Positions 35,157-43,558 of a stretch of DNA of 64,000 bases are shown here, piece after piece. Under the pieces are notes generated by a model, which saw nothing but the letters and a program-made list of their open reading frames with translations, ran no database searches and was not told where the DNA came from. Numbering within the stretch: position 1 is the stretch's first letter; each line of letters starts with the position of its first letter. This stretch comes from Mobilicoccus massiliensis. Its GTDB lineage: Bacteria; Actinomycetota; Actinomycetes; Actinomycetales; Dermatophilaceae. The position numbers and the translations under genes are program-made. The stretch is from the NCBI RefSeq assembly GCF_000826525.2, contig NZ_LN651331.1, forward strand, positions 342,323 to 406,322, given 5' to 3'.

Positions 35157-36473
35157 TCAGGCGTTGGGTGCGACCTCGGTGCCGATGCCCCGACGCCGGA
35201 CCCGGACCTGGCCGGCGTGGGCGTCCTGCTGGCCGGCACCGTCGTGGAACGCCGCGGCGGTGGCGAGCACCCGGTCGGCGGCAGCGCGGTCGGCGTCGAC
35301 GTCGGCGGTCTCGGCCGCGTCGATCGCGTCGGCCGACGCGCCCGGCGCGCCGTGACCTCCGCAGGCGCTGCCACAGCCGCCGCACCCGCCGTCGGTGCCT
35401 TCGGCGCCGTGCCCGCCGCAGCCACCGGCGGCGAGCGTCTCGTCGACGAGGTCGGCGCGGTGCAGGCCGCGGGCGAGCAACTGCCCCGGCTCGGTCTCCT
35501 TGTCCTCGACGACGAACCCGGCGTCGGCGATCATCTCGAGGTCGGCCGTGGCCGCCTGGCCCTCGCTGGTGAGGTAGTCGCCGAGGAAGATCGAGTTGGC
35601 GATGTGCAGCCCGAGCGGCTGCAGGGAGCGCAGGTGGATCTCGCGGCCACCGGCGATGCGCACCTCGGAGTCCGGGCACACGAACCGCACCATCGCGAGG
35701 ATGCGCAGGCACTCCGCCGGGGTGAGGTTCCACTCCTGCGACAGCGGGGTGCCGTCGAACGGGATGAGGAAGTTGACCGGGATCGAGTCCGAGCCGATCT
35801 CCTTGAGCGAGAACACGACCGAGACCAGGTCCTCGTGGGTCTCGCCGGTGCCCGCGATGAGGCCCGAACACGCCGACATGCCGGCCTCGTGGGTCTTGGT
35901 CACGGTGTCGACCCGGTCCTCGAACGTGTGCGTGGAGCAGATGTCGTCGTACCGCTCGGAGGCCGTGTTGAGGTTGTGGTTGTAGGCGTCGGCGCCGGCA
36001 TCGGCCAGACGCTGGGCCTGCCCCTCCTTGAGCAGGCCGAGGCACGCGCACACCTCGACGTCGGGGTGTTCGCCCTTGAGCGCCTCGATCGCGTCGGTGA
36101 CCTTGGTGATGTCGCGATCGCTCGGGCCACGGCCGCTGCTCACCAGGCACACGCGCTTGGCGCCACCCTCGACTCCGGCCTTGGCCATCGACAGCACCGC
36201 GTCGGGCTTGGCGAGGGAGTACTTGAGGATCTCGGCCTCCGAGCCCAGCCGTTGACTGCAGTACGTGCAGTCCTCCGGGCACAGACCGGACTTGATGTTG
36301 ACGAGGTAGTTGAGCTTGACGCGGTTGCCGAAGAACTCACGGCGTACGCGGTAGGCGCCGGCGACGACATCGAGGATCTCGGAGTCCGGCGTGCGCAACA
36401 CCGCGAGGGCCTCCTCCCGCGTCGGTGTCTCACGACGGAGCGCCTTCTCGACGAGACGATCGATGAGTTTCAT
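35157..36473 (-). CDS. bioB: Biotin synthase with Cys/His-rich C-terminal tail
   Basis: A 438-residue radical SAM enzyme that inserts sulfur into dethiobiotin. The radical cluster ligands are C65, C69, C72 ([12 protein letters not shown]). The ligands of the sulfur-donating [2Fe-2S] cluster are C109, C142 or C144, C202 and R272. YNHNLNT is the substrate-site signature. Residues 1-345 match usual BioB. A tail of about 90 residues follows, with C352, H355, C364, C367, C371 and H374 in a Gly-rich run, then an Asp/Ala-rich end. The tail could bind metal or iron-sulfur. The gene interrupts the dop-pup neighbourhood; no bioA, bioD or bioF is in the window. Confidence 0.93.
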   Translation of the reverse strand: MKLIDRLVEKALRRETPTREEALAVLRTPDSEILDVVAGAYRVRREFFGNRVKLNYLVNIKSGLCPEDCTYCSQRLGSEAEILKYSLAKPDAVLSMAKAGVEGGAKRVCLVSSGRGPSDRDITKVTDAIEALKGEHPDVEVCACLGLLKEGQAQRLADAGADAYNHNLNTASERYDDICSTHTFEDRVDTVTKTHEAGMSACSGLIAGTGETHEDLVSVVFSLKEIGSDSIPVNFLIPFDGTPLSQEWNLTPAECLRILAMVRFVCPDSEVRIAGGREIHLRSLQPLGLHIANSIFLGDYLTSEGQAATADLEMIADAGFVVEDKETEPGQLLARGLHRADLVDETLAAGGCGGHGAEGTDGGCGGCGSACGGHGAPGASADAIDAAETADVDADRAAADRVLATAAAFHDGAGQQDAHAGQVRVRRRGIGTEVAPNA

Positions 36474-36620
36474 TCCAGGCCTTTCGGGCGTCGGCGATGT
36501 CGGGTCCACGATAACGGCCGGGTCTCGCGCCGGGCCGGGTCTCGAGCGGGGTGAGGACATGGGTCCCGGCCTGCGCGAACACCTCGCGGAAGGTTCGGTG
36601 CCGCTGTCGGCGAACGCGGG

Positions 36621-38273
36621 TCAGCCCCCTCCGGCCAGCTCGGCGAGCAGGCCGGGCGCGTCGGGATGGCGGTCGAGCAGGGCGGCGGTCAGTTCCTCGG
36701 TACCGCGCAGCGGCTCGGAGGTGTTGACCCGTTGGAGAGGGCCGCCGTCGGCGCGGTCGATGAGCACCGACTGCCACGACGCGGCCACGACCGACTGCGG
36801 GTACCGGCGGACGCACTCGCCGCGGAACCACGCGCGGGTCGTCGGCGGCGGGTGCTCGACGGCGTGGGCCACCTCCTCGTCGGTGGTGAGCCGCTCGAGG
36901 CGACCCCGCGCCTCGAGACGACGGGCCAGACCCTTGCCGGGGGTGCCGTGCGACCACTGCAGGTCGATGAGCGTGAGCCGCGGGTCGCTCCACGTGAGGC
37001 CGTCGCGGGCCCGGTAACCCTCGAGCAGGTCGCGCTTCGCCACCCATTCCACGAACCGCCCCGCGTCGGAGGACTCCCCGCGGGCCAGGGCCTCGAGCGC
37101 GTCGAGCGCCTCGGTCCAGCGCGTGAGCACCTCGATCGTGTCGTGATCGGCGAGGACGAGCGGGTCGCCGCCGAGCTCCGCGCGCAGATGATCGTGGACC
37201 ATCGCCTCGTAGCGGCGCAGGATCTGCAGCCCGGTGAGGCTGCGCCCGTCACTGAGCTCCACCGTGGTCGTGAGCCCGGGATCGTGGGAGATGGCCCGCA
37301 GCGCGGCCACCGGGTCGACGAGCGAGAGATCGTCCGCCATGCGTCCGGACTCGATGAGGCCGAGCACGAGACTCGTCGTGCCGAGCTTGAGCAGGCCCGC
37401 GACGTCGGCGTGGTTGGCGTCACCGATGATCACGTGCAGCCGCCGGTACTTGGAGGCGTGCGCGTGCGGCTCGTCGCGGGTGTTGACGATCGGGCGTCGG
37501 AACGTGGTCTCGAGCCCCACGCGGGCCTCGAAGAAGTCCGAACGCGAGCTGATCTGGTAACCGGGCTGCTCCGAGTTCTGCCCGATGCCCACCCGGCCCG
37601 CACCGCAGAGGATCTGACGCGCGACGAAGAACGGGGTGAGCTGCTCGACGATGCGCTCGAACGGGGTGGCCCGCGCGACGAGGTAGTTCTCGTGGGTGCC
37701 GTAGCTCGCGCCCTTGCCGTCGGTGTTGTTCTTGTAGACGTCGATGGGCGGCTCACCCGCCACGTCGGAGGAGCCCACCCGGGCGGCCTCGGCGACGACG
37801 ACCTCCCCGGCGCGGTCCCAGACGACCGCCTGTCTCGGGGTGGTGACCTCGGGTGAGGAGTACTCGGGGTGGGCGTGGTCGACGTACAGCCGGGCGCCGT
37901 TGCCGAGGACGACGTTGGCCACGCGGGGATCGTCGGCCCACTCGTCGGTGAGCTGCGACTCGTGGGCGAGCGCCCGGCTGAGCGTGAACCCACGGGCGTC
38001 GTCGAGCGGGGATTCACCTGCGTAGTCCCACCTCGTGCGATGGGTGCGCCCGTGGCCCCCGGCGGCGTACTTCTGCACGACCCGGCCCGACAGCACCACG
38101 GGGTCGAGCAGCGGATGCCCGGGCACGGCGATGCCGTACTCGGTCTCCAGCCCCATGACGCGCCGCACCGACCCGGGTGCCACCGCCGCCGTGGGCTGCT
38201 CGGCACCGCCCGTCGTCGCCTGCAACCCCGGCTCGTCGGCCGACGCGGGTTGTTCACCGCCGAAGGAGTTCAT
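36621..38273 (-). CDS. dop: Deamidase/depupylase Dop
   Basis: A 550-residue PafA paralogue that deamidates Pup-GGQ to Pup-GGE and also removes Pup from substrates. MGLETEYGIAVPGHPLLDP carries the metal-binding Glu. The region YAAGGHGRTHRTRWDYAGESPLDDARGF includes the Dop-specific loop absent from PafA. YKNNTDGKGASYGTHENYLVA, TRDEPHAHASKYRRLHVIIGD and the C-terminal WSDPRLTLIDLQWS are also present. The chosen ATG adds 39 non-conserved residues before the core; a GTG at about residue 36 is a plausible alternative. It is separated from arc by about 5.3 kb of inserted genes and from pup by bioB. Confidence 0.93.
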   Translation of the reverse strand: MNSFGGEQPASADEPGLQATTGGAEQPTAAVAPGSVRRVMGLETEYGIAVPGHPLLDPVVLSGRVVQKYAAGGHGRTHRTRWDYAGESPLDDARGFTLSRALAHESQLTDEWADDPRVANVVLGNGARLYVDHAHPEYSSPEVTTPRQAVVWDRAGEVVVAEAARVGSSDVAGEPPIDVYKNNTDGKGASYGTHENYLVARATPFERIVEQLTPFFVARQILCGAGRVGIGQNSEQPGYQISSRSDFFEARVGLETTFRRPIVNTRDEPHAHASKYRRLHVIIGDANHADVAGLLKLGTTSLVLGLIESGRMADDLSLVDPVAALRAISHDPGLTTTVELSDGRSLTGLQILRRYEAMVHDHLRAELGGDPLVLADHDTIEVLTRWTEALDALEALARGESSDAGRFVEWVAKRDLLEGYRARDGLTWSDPRLTLIDLQWSHGTPGKGLARRLEARGRLERLTTDEEVAHAVEHPPPTTRAWFRGECVRRYPQSVVAASWQSVLIDRADGGPLQRVNTSEPLRGTEELTAALLDRHPDAPGLLAELAGGG

Positions 38274-38352
38274 GGCCGACAGCGTAGGCGGCACCGCCGA
38301 CAACCGATCGGGACGGCGCACGAGCGGTCCTCGACCGGCCCGCCCCGCGCGG

Positions 38353-39087
38353 CTACCCCTCGCGACGATCGAGACGTGGGTTGACGAACCCGAGCTCCGT
38401 CGCCCGGATGAGCAGGCGCACCCGGCCGTCGACCCCGAACTTGGTGCACAGCTTGGCGATCCGGCTCTTCACCGTCGCCTCGGCGACGACGAGCTCGCTC
38501 GCGATCTCGGAGGTGTTGCGGCCGCACGCGAGCAGTCGCAGGACGTCGAGCTCCGCCTCGGCCAGCCGAGGCGCGCCGGGCGCCGGGCCGGGGGCGAAGC
38601 GGCCACCGGCATCGGTCTCCCCGTCGGCCACGGCCTGGAGCAGCGACATCGTCACCGACGGCGACAGCGCGGGCTCTCCCCCGACGACCTGCCGAATGGA
38701 GTCGATGAGCGTCGCCGGATCGACGTCCTTGAGCAGGTAGCCACGCGCCCCCGCCCGCAGCATCGGCACGGCGGCGTCGATGCTGCCGAGCGTGGTCAGC
38801 GCGATGACCTTGACCGACGGATCGGCGTGCGTGATGACGTCGGTGGCCTCGATGCCGTCCATCACTGGCATGTGGATGTCCATGAGAACGACGTCGGGGC
38901 GCAGACGCTGCGCCGCCTCGACCGCCTGCACGCCGTTCTCGACGGTGCCGACGATCTCGAGATCCTCGGCGCCCCGGAGGAAGATCGACAACGCGTGCCG
39001 CATGAGCTGTTCGTCCTCGGCGATGAGCACGCGGCTCACGCTCGCCGACCCCTCGTCGCCGGCAGTCGCCGCGCCGATGCCCCCCAT
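38353..39087 (-). CDS. NarL/LuxR-family response regulator
   Basis: A 244-residue response regulator. The receiver domain has an acidic pocket in LIAEDEQ and the phospho-acceptor D70 in VVLMDIHMPVMDG, plus a Lys in GYLLKDVDP. The C-terminal LuxR-type helix-turn-helix is LLACGRNTSEIASELVVAEATVKSRIAKLC. An 18-residue leader precedes the receiver from the ATG at 39087. It is divergent from the peptide/kinase operon, and its downstream gene is dop, 79 bases away on the same strand. Its kinase is almost surely the neighbour at 39394-40668. Confidence 0.93.
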   Translation of the reverse strand: MGGIGAATAGDEGSASVSRVLIAEDEQLMRHALSIFLRGAEDLEIVGTVENGVQAVEAAQRLRPDVVLMDIHMPVMDGIEATDVITHADPSVKVIALTTLGSIDAAVPMLRAGARGYLLKDVDPATLIDSIRQVVGGEPALSPSVTMSLLQAVADGETDAGGRFAPGPAPGAPRLAEAELDVLRLLACGRNTSEIASELVVAEATVKSRIAKLCTKFGVDGRVRLLIRATELGFVNPRLDRREG

Positions 39088-39202
39088 GCTCCGATCCTCC
39101 CCGTCGATCGCCACGGTGCTTGCGGATTCCCACGTTATCGCCCCAGGTGGGGCACAGCACGGGTACGCTCGTCCTACTTCCGCTCTGCTCCAAGGAGGAG
39201 CC
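39088..39202. promoter_or_regulatory. Divergent promoter region with GCCCC-AGGT-GGGGC dyad
   Basis: This 115-bp region must drive both the response regulator and the peptide-kinase operon. It contains the dyad GCCCCAGGTGGGGC at 39140-39153 and a possible -10 (TACGCT, about 39173-39178) for the rightward operon. A very good ribosome binding site, AAGGAGGAG (39192-39200), lies before the TTG start. The dyad is a candidate site for the response regulator itself; this is inference. Confidence 0.5.
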
Positions 39203-39397
39203 TTGTCTCGTTGCACCCGTGGCCTCACGCTCCTCGTCCTCACCGTCTCGCTGGCCGTCGGAGCCCCCATGCCCGCGTCGGCGGGCGCGCTCGCCTCGGC
39301 CACGGCGGCCCCGTCGGCCGTGCTCGAGACCGACAACCTTCCTGAGCGCGTGCCCGACTGGGTGTGCCAGTGGTTTCCTCGCCTCTGCAGGATGTGA
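39203..39397 (+). CDS. Small secreted Cys-containing peptide, coupled to the histidine kinase
   Basis: A 64-residue peptide starting with TTG behind a near-perfect ribosome binding site. Residues 1-26 are a signal peptide (basic SRCTR, hydrophobic GLTLLVLTVSLAVGA, Ala-rich cleavage region near ASA). The mature part is Ala-rich and then ends ERVPDWVCQWFPRLCRM, with two Cys six residues apart around an aromatic core. Its stop overlaps the kinase GTG by 4 bases (GTGA), so the two proteins are made together. I do not recognise the family. A precursor of a peptide signal sensed by the adjacent membrane kinase is the obvious hypothesis; a small kinase-modulating periplasmic or membrane peptide is the alternative. 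Confidence 0.7.
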   Translation: MSRCTRGLTLLVLTVSLAVGAPMPASAGALASATAAPSAVLETDNLPERVPDWVCQWFPRLCRM

Positions 39398-40668
39398 GCC
39401 GAAGGCCCGCGGCCTCCGGCGCCCTCCTTCGCGCCCAGAACCGCCTGTCGTCTCGCCTCGAACGACTGCGGCCGCAGCAGGTCCTGCTGTGGCTGTTCGT
39501 GCTGTATGCCACCTACGTCTCCCTGAGCTGGTTCGTCCGTGACCTGTTCGGCGGGACGCCCTGGGTGCAGGGCTCCGTTCCCCTGGCCTTCCTCCTCTTC
39601 ACCTACTCGCTGCTGCTGCGAGAGCCGTGGCGCAGTCGTTCGTCCCTGCTGTTCGGGGCGTTCGTCCTACCCCTGACCGACTACCTGCTGCCCGAGATGC
39701 GGATCAACGGCTCCGGGCTGTTGGTCAGCATCGCGGTCGCCATCCTCACCTTCACGTTCTCCTACGCTCGGCGGCCGGGAATGTTCGCTCTCGGCATGGT
39801 CGGGTGGTTGACCTGGACCATCGCCTGTGAGATCCGAGATCCGCGGTCCTCCGGTTTCACCGTCGAGTTCCTTCTCCCCCTGGCGCTGCTCATGGGCACC
39901 GCGGGATGGGTCGCAGGCACCGTGACCCGGCACCGGCGCCGTGCCGAGGAAGAGCTCGCGAACGTACGGGAACGGCGCCGCCGTGAACGCGTGACGCTGG
40001 CGCGGGAGCTGCACGACAGCGTCGCCCGTGATCTGACGATCATCGCGATGCAGTCGGTCGTGTTGCGCACGACCGATCGCCCGGAGGAACAGGAGTACGC
40101 GCGCGCCGCCATCGAGCAGACGGCGCGATCGGGGCTCGACGCACTCAAACGACTGCTCGTCGTGCTCCGCGCCGAGGATGCCGTGGAATCCCCCTCACTC
40201 GTGCGGGATCTCGAGGCGGAGCGGTTGCCCGCCGCCCTCGCCGAGGCGGCACGGCACCTCGCCCTGCTCGGTTACCAGGTCACCGTGTCCGGCGCCCCCG
40301 GCGACCTGCCGCGGGCGGCCGAGACGACGGCCGTGCGCGTGATCCGTGAGGGGACGACGAACATCACCAAGCACGCCCCGACCGCGGCCGTCTGCCACCT
40401 CGACTGTGCCGTGCGTCAGGAGCAACTGATCGTGCGGGTCGAGAACCGGCTCGGCGACGATCCCGAGCACCGCGTCCCCTCCACCGGCCTCGGCGTGGAG
40501 TCCCTGGCCGAACGCCTGCGCCTCCTCGGCGGCACGCTCACGAGCGGGCCAGTCGAAGGAAGTTGGGTCCTCGAGGCCCGCATCCCGGTCGTGGCGCCGC
40601 TGGTCGGGACCGTCGGGCCCGGGCCGGGAGAGTCCGCGGGAGAGGCACGGGCCCAGGTCCTAGGATGA
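39394..40668 (+). CDS. Membrane histidine kinase of the HisKA_3 (NarL-partner) family
   Basis: A 424-residue sensor kinase. Residues about 28-178 hold five or six transmembrane helices with short loops and no large extracellular domain, as in DesK- and agr-like sensors. A basic linker (RHRRRAEEELANVRERRRRER) leads to the HisKA_3 box with H207 in ARELHDSVARDL, then the ATPase domain with N-box EGTTNITKHAP and G-box STGLGVESLAERLRLLGG. The GTG at 39394 overlaps the stop of the upstream peptide gene (GTGA); an in-frame GTG at 39364 would overlap the peptide by more. It should phosphorylate the divergent response regulator. Confidence 0.9.
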   Translation: MSRRPAASGALLRAQNRLSSRLERLRPQQVLLWLFVLYATYVSLSWFVRDLFGGTPWVQGSVPLAFLLFTYSLLLREPWRSRSSLLFGAFVLPLTDYLLPEMRINGSGLLVSIAVAILTFTFSYARRPGMFALGMVGWLTWTIACEIRDPRSSGFTVEFLLPLALLMGTAGWVAGTVTRHRRRAEEELANVRERRRRERVTLARELHDSVARDLTIIAMQSVVLRTTDRPEEQEYARAAIEQTARSGLDALKRLLVVLRAEDAVESPSLVRDLEAERLPAALAEAARHLALLGYQVTVSGAPGDLPRAAETTAVRVIREGTTNITKHAPTAAVCHLDCAVRQEQLIVRVENRLGDDPEHRVPSTGLGVESLAERLRLLGGTLTSGPVEGSWVLEARIPVVAPLVGTVGPGPGESAGEARAQVLG

Positions 40669-40702
40669 CGACGTCCCCTCCCCCTGCCTGCGAGGACCCG
40701 AC

Positions 40703-41683
40703 GTGCGCGATGTGATCGTCTTCTCCGGTTCGGCCCACGAGCCCCTGGCCCGCCAGATCTGCGACCACCTCGGGGTTCCGCTCTCGGGGGTGGACATCGC
40801 ACGATTCAGCAACGACTGCCTCCAGGCGCAACTGCTCGTCAACTGCCGTCAGCGCGACGTCTTCATCGTGCAGCCGCTCGTGCCGCCCACCCAGGAGCAC
40901 CTCATGGAGCTCCTCATGATGATCAACGCGGCTCGTGGCGCCTCTGCCGCCCATGTCACGGCGGTGATCCCGCACTACGCCTACGCGCGCTCGGACAAGA
41001 AGGACGCCTCGCGCATCTCCCTCGGCGGCCGGCTGGTCGCCGACATGCTCGTGACCGCGGGCGCCGACCGGGTCATCACCATGGCGTTGCACGCCCCGCA
41101 GGTGCACGGCTTCTTCTCCTGCCCCGTCGATCACCTCACCGCGATCGGCGCGCTCGCCGCCCACTTCCGCGACGACCGAGACCTCACCGATTACGTCGTC
41201 GTCTCCCCCGACCTGGGCAACGCCAAGAACGCGACCCTCTTCGCCCGTCTGCTCGGGCTGCCCGTCGCCGCCGGCAACAAGCAGCGCCTGGCCGACGACC
41301 GGGTCGTCATCGACTCCATCGTCGGTGACGTCGACGGAAAGCGAGCCATCGTGCTCGACGACGAGGTCGCGACCGGAGGATCGATGATCGAGCTCCTCGA
41401 CAAGCTCGAGGCGGCCGGCTCCCCCGGCGCCGCGGTCGTCTGCACGCACGGCCTCTTCGCGGGCCCGGCGGTGGAGCGACTCAACGCCCACCGGCTCATC
41501 ACCGAGGTGGTCTCGACCGACACCGTGCCGCCGCCGCAGGGGCTCGACAAGCACATCGTCGTCTCGGTCTCCGACCTGTTCGCCGAGGCCATCGCCCGCA
41601 TCCACGTGGGCGAGTCCGTGAGCAGCCTCTTCGACGGCGTCGACCCCACCCACGCCTCACCGCAGCTCAAGCTGCCGTTCTGA
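40703..41683 (+). CDS. Ribose-phosphate pyrophosphokinase-like protein
   Basis: A 326-residue PRPP-synthase-family protein. The two phosphoribosyltransferase-like halves are recognisable: IPHYAYARSDKKDASRISLGG, VITMALHAPQVHGFFSCPVDHL, VVVSPDLGNAKNATLFAR and VLDDEVATGGSMIELL. In canonical Prs these last two read about SPDVGGVKRA and VDDMIDTAGT, so the ATP/ribose-5-phosphate site is diverged. The flexible-loop Lys-Arg (NKQRLADD) is kept. It may be a second, specialised PRPP synthase; the housekeeping prs would be elsewhere. The start is GTG 40703. It follows the kinase gene by 34 bases. Confidence 0.82.
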   Translation: MRDVIVFSGSAHEPLARQICDHLGVPLSGVDIARFSNDCLQAQLLVNCRQRDVFIVQPLVPPTQEHLMELLMMINAARGASAAHVTAVIPHYAYARSDKKDASRISLGGRLVADMLVTAGADRVITMALHAPQVHGFFSCPVDHLTAIGALAAHFRDDRDLTDYVVVSPDLGNAKNATLFARLLGLPVAAGNKQRLADDRVVIDSIVGDVDGKRAIVLDDEVATGGSMIELLDKLEAAGSPGAAVVCTHGLFAGPAVERLNAHRLITEVVSTDTVPPPQGLDKHIVVSVSDLFAEAIARIHVGESVSSLFDGVDPTHASPQLKLPF

Positions 41684-41736
41684 GCCGTGGCTTCGCCCCC
41701 GCACCAGTCCGCACACCCGAGAAGGAGTCCTTCGCC

Positions 41737-42144
41737 ATGACCACGTCGGCCCCCTCGACCCGAGCCCACGTGAGCCCGGCCCTCGCCGCCGTGCTCGACC
41801 TCGTCCTCATCATCGTCTTCGCCGCGATCGGCCGTGCCACCCACGCCGAGTCGTTGACGGCGGCCCTCGCGACGGCGTGGCCGTTCGTCGTGGGCGGCGC
41901 GATCGGCTGGCTGCTCTGGTGGGCGATGCGCCGCACGGCCCCGGTGTCGATGGCCGGCGGAGTCGTCGTCTGGGTGTGCACGGTGGCCGGGGGCATGGCG
42001 GTGCGCGCGCTGATCGGCCAGGGCACCGCGCTGAGTTTCGTCGTCGTCGCCTCGATCGCCACGGCGATCCTGCTCCTCGGCTGGCGGGCACTCGCTGCCC
42101 TGGTGACGCGCCGGCGTGGGCGGGAGCGGTCCGTCTCCGTCTGA
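41737..42144 (+). CDS. DUF3054 membrane protein
   Basis: A 135-residue actinobacterial DUF3054 protein with four transmembrane segments (LAAVLDLVLIIVFAAIGRATH; WPFVVGGAIGWLLWWAM; VSMAGGVVVWVCTVAGGMAV; LSFVVVASIATAILLLGWRAL) and an Arg-rich C-terminus. AGAAGGAG precedes the ATG. Function is unknown. It follows the PRPP-synthase-like gene on the same strand and ends at a terminator. Confidence 0.85.
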   Translation: MTTSAPSTRAHVSPALAAVLDLVLIIVFAAIGRATHAESLTAALATAWPFVVGGAIGWLLWWAMRRTAPVSMAGGVVVWVCTVAGGMAVRALIGQGTALSFVVVASIATAILLLGWRALAALVTRRRGRERSVSV

Positions 42145-42180
42145 TCCGCACGGATCCACCCGCGCGCTCGTCACCGAGAC

Positions 42181-42220
42181 GCACAGCGGCCCCCGCCGAT
42201 GCCGGCGGGGGCCGCTGTGC
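42181..42220. terminator. Bidirectional terminator between DUF3054 and thiolase genes
   Basis: A perfect 17-bp stem (GCACAGCGGCCCCCGCC with its complement) and a 6-base loop lie in the gap between convergent genes. Confidence 0.88.
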
Positions 42221-42253
42221 GATGTCCCGGCGCCGCTGACGCGCCGAACGGGG

Positions 42254-43435
42254 TCAGACGCGACGGAACAACGCGGCGAGGGCCTGCCCGCCGCCGATGC
42301 ACATCGTGACGATGCCGGTCTCGAGGTCGTTGCGGACGAGGTGCTTGGCCAGGCGCACGGTGAGGATGGCGCCCGTGGCACCCACGGGGTGGCCGAGGGC
42401 GATGGCGCCGCCGTACGGGTTGACCTTGTCCATGTCGAGTTCGGTGTCGCGGACGACGGCGCACGCCTGAGCGGCGAAGGCCTCGTTGAGTTCGATGCAG
42501 TCGACGGTCGCCGGGGTGAGGCCCGTCTGCTCGAACAACTTCTTGAGGGCGAACGTCGGCGTGTACCCCATGAGCCCCGGTTCCATCGCCGCGACCGCCA
42601 CGGCCTCGAGCGAGACGAGCGGCCTGAGCCCGCGGTCCTGCGCCGCCTTCTCGGTGGCGAGGACGACCGCCGCGCCACCGTCGTTGATACCGGAGGCGTT
42701 GCCGGCGGTGACCGAGCCGTCCTTCTTGAAGGCGCCACGCAGCTTGGCCAGACCCTCCGCGGTCGTGTCGGGCTTGGGGTGCTCGTCCTTCTCGACCCGG
42801 ACGGGCTTACGGCCGGCGGTCTCGATGGGCTCGATCTCGTCGGCGAAGGCCTCCTGGGCCTCCTTGCTCGCCGCCCGCTGCTGGCTGCGGAGCGCGAACT
42901 CGTCCTGTTCCTCGCGGGAGATGCCGTACTTCTCGGCGACGTTCTCGGCCGTGATGCCCATGCCGATGTTGTCGAACGGGTCGGTGAGCATGCCCATCGT
43001 CCCGTCGACGAGCGTGCGGTTGCCGAGCTTGTAGCCGTTGCGGGCGCCGAAGTCGAGGAACGGCATCATCGACATGTTCTCGTCACCGCCACCGACCGTG
43101 AAGTCGAGGCCGTTCCACCGCATCTCCTGCGCGGCCGACCAGATGGCCTGCAGGCCACTGCCACACAGCCGGTTGACCGTGAACGCGGGCGTGCTCTCGG
43201 GCAACCCGGCCTCGATCGTGACCCGACGGGCGTTGTACGCGTCGCCGCCCACCTGGCCGATACACCCCATGACGACTTCCTGGATCAGGTCGCCCTCGAC
43301 ACCGGCGCGGCTCAGGGCGGCTCGAACGGCGTGCGCGCCGAGCACGTGAGCCGGGGTGGCCTTGAACGCACCACCGAAGGTGCCGATGGGGGTACGGGCG
43401 CCGTCGACGATGACGATCTTCTCGGGTTCGGACAT
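42254..43435 (-). CDS. Acetyl-CoA acetyltransferase (thiolase)
   Basis: A 393-residue thiolase II-type enzyme that condenses or cleaves acyl-CoA. The acyl-accepting Cys is in FTVNRLCGSGLQA; the base His is in GGAIALGHPVGATGA and the second Cys in VTMCIGGGQ. IVDGARTPIGTFGG is the standard N-terminus. Length is normal. It lies alone between a terminator and arc, and is not part of a visible fatty acid or polyhydroxyalkanoate operon. Acetoacetyl-CoA thiolase is the most likely role; a beta-oxidation thiolase cannot be excluded. Confidence 0.92.
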   Translation of the reverse strand: MSEPEKIVIVDGARTPIGTFGGAFKATPAHVLGAHAVRAALSRAGVEGDLIQEVVMGCIGQVGGDAYNARRVTIEAGLPESTPAFTVNRLCGSGLQAIWSAAQEMRWNGLDFTVGGGDENMSMMPFLDFGARNGYKLGNRTLVDGTMGMLTDPFDNIGMGITAENVAEKYGISREEQDEFALRSQQRAASKEAQEAFADEIEPIETAGRKPVRVEKDEHPKPDTTAEGLAKLRGAFKKDGSVTAGNASGINDGGAAVVLATEKAAQDRGLRPLVSLEAVAVAAMEPGLMGYTPTFALKKLFEQTGLTPATVDCIELNEAFAAQACAVVRDTELDMDKVNPYGGAIALGHPVGATGAILTVRLAKHLVRNDLETGIVTMCIGGGQALAALFRRV

Positions 43436-43558
43436 GACGCTGCCTTCCTGTGGAGGTCTGTGCCGACAGGCTAGGCGTCCAGAACAGCCGTTCGGGCCGA
43501 AGTGCGGCGCCGGTTTTCACCCGATCGTCGTGGCGACCCGACCCGGGCTCGACCCGCG

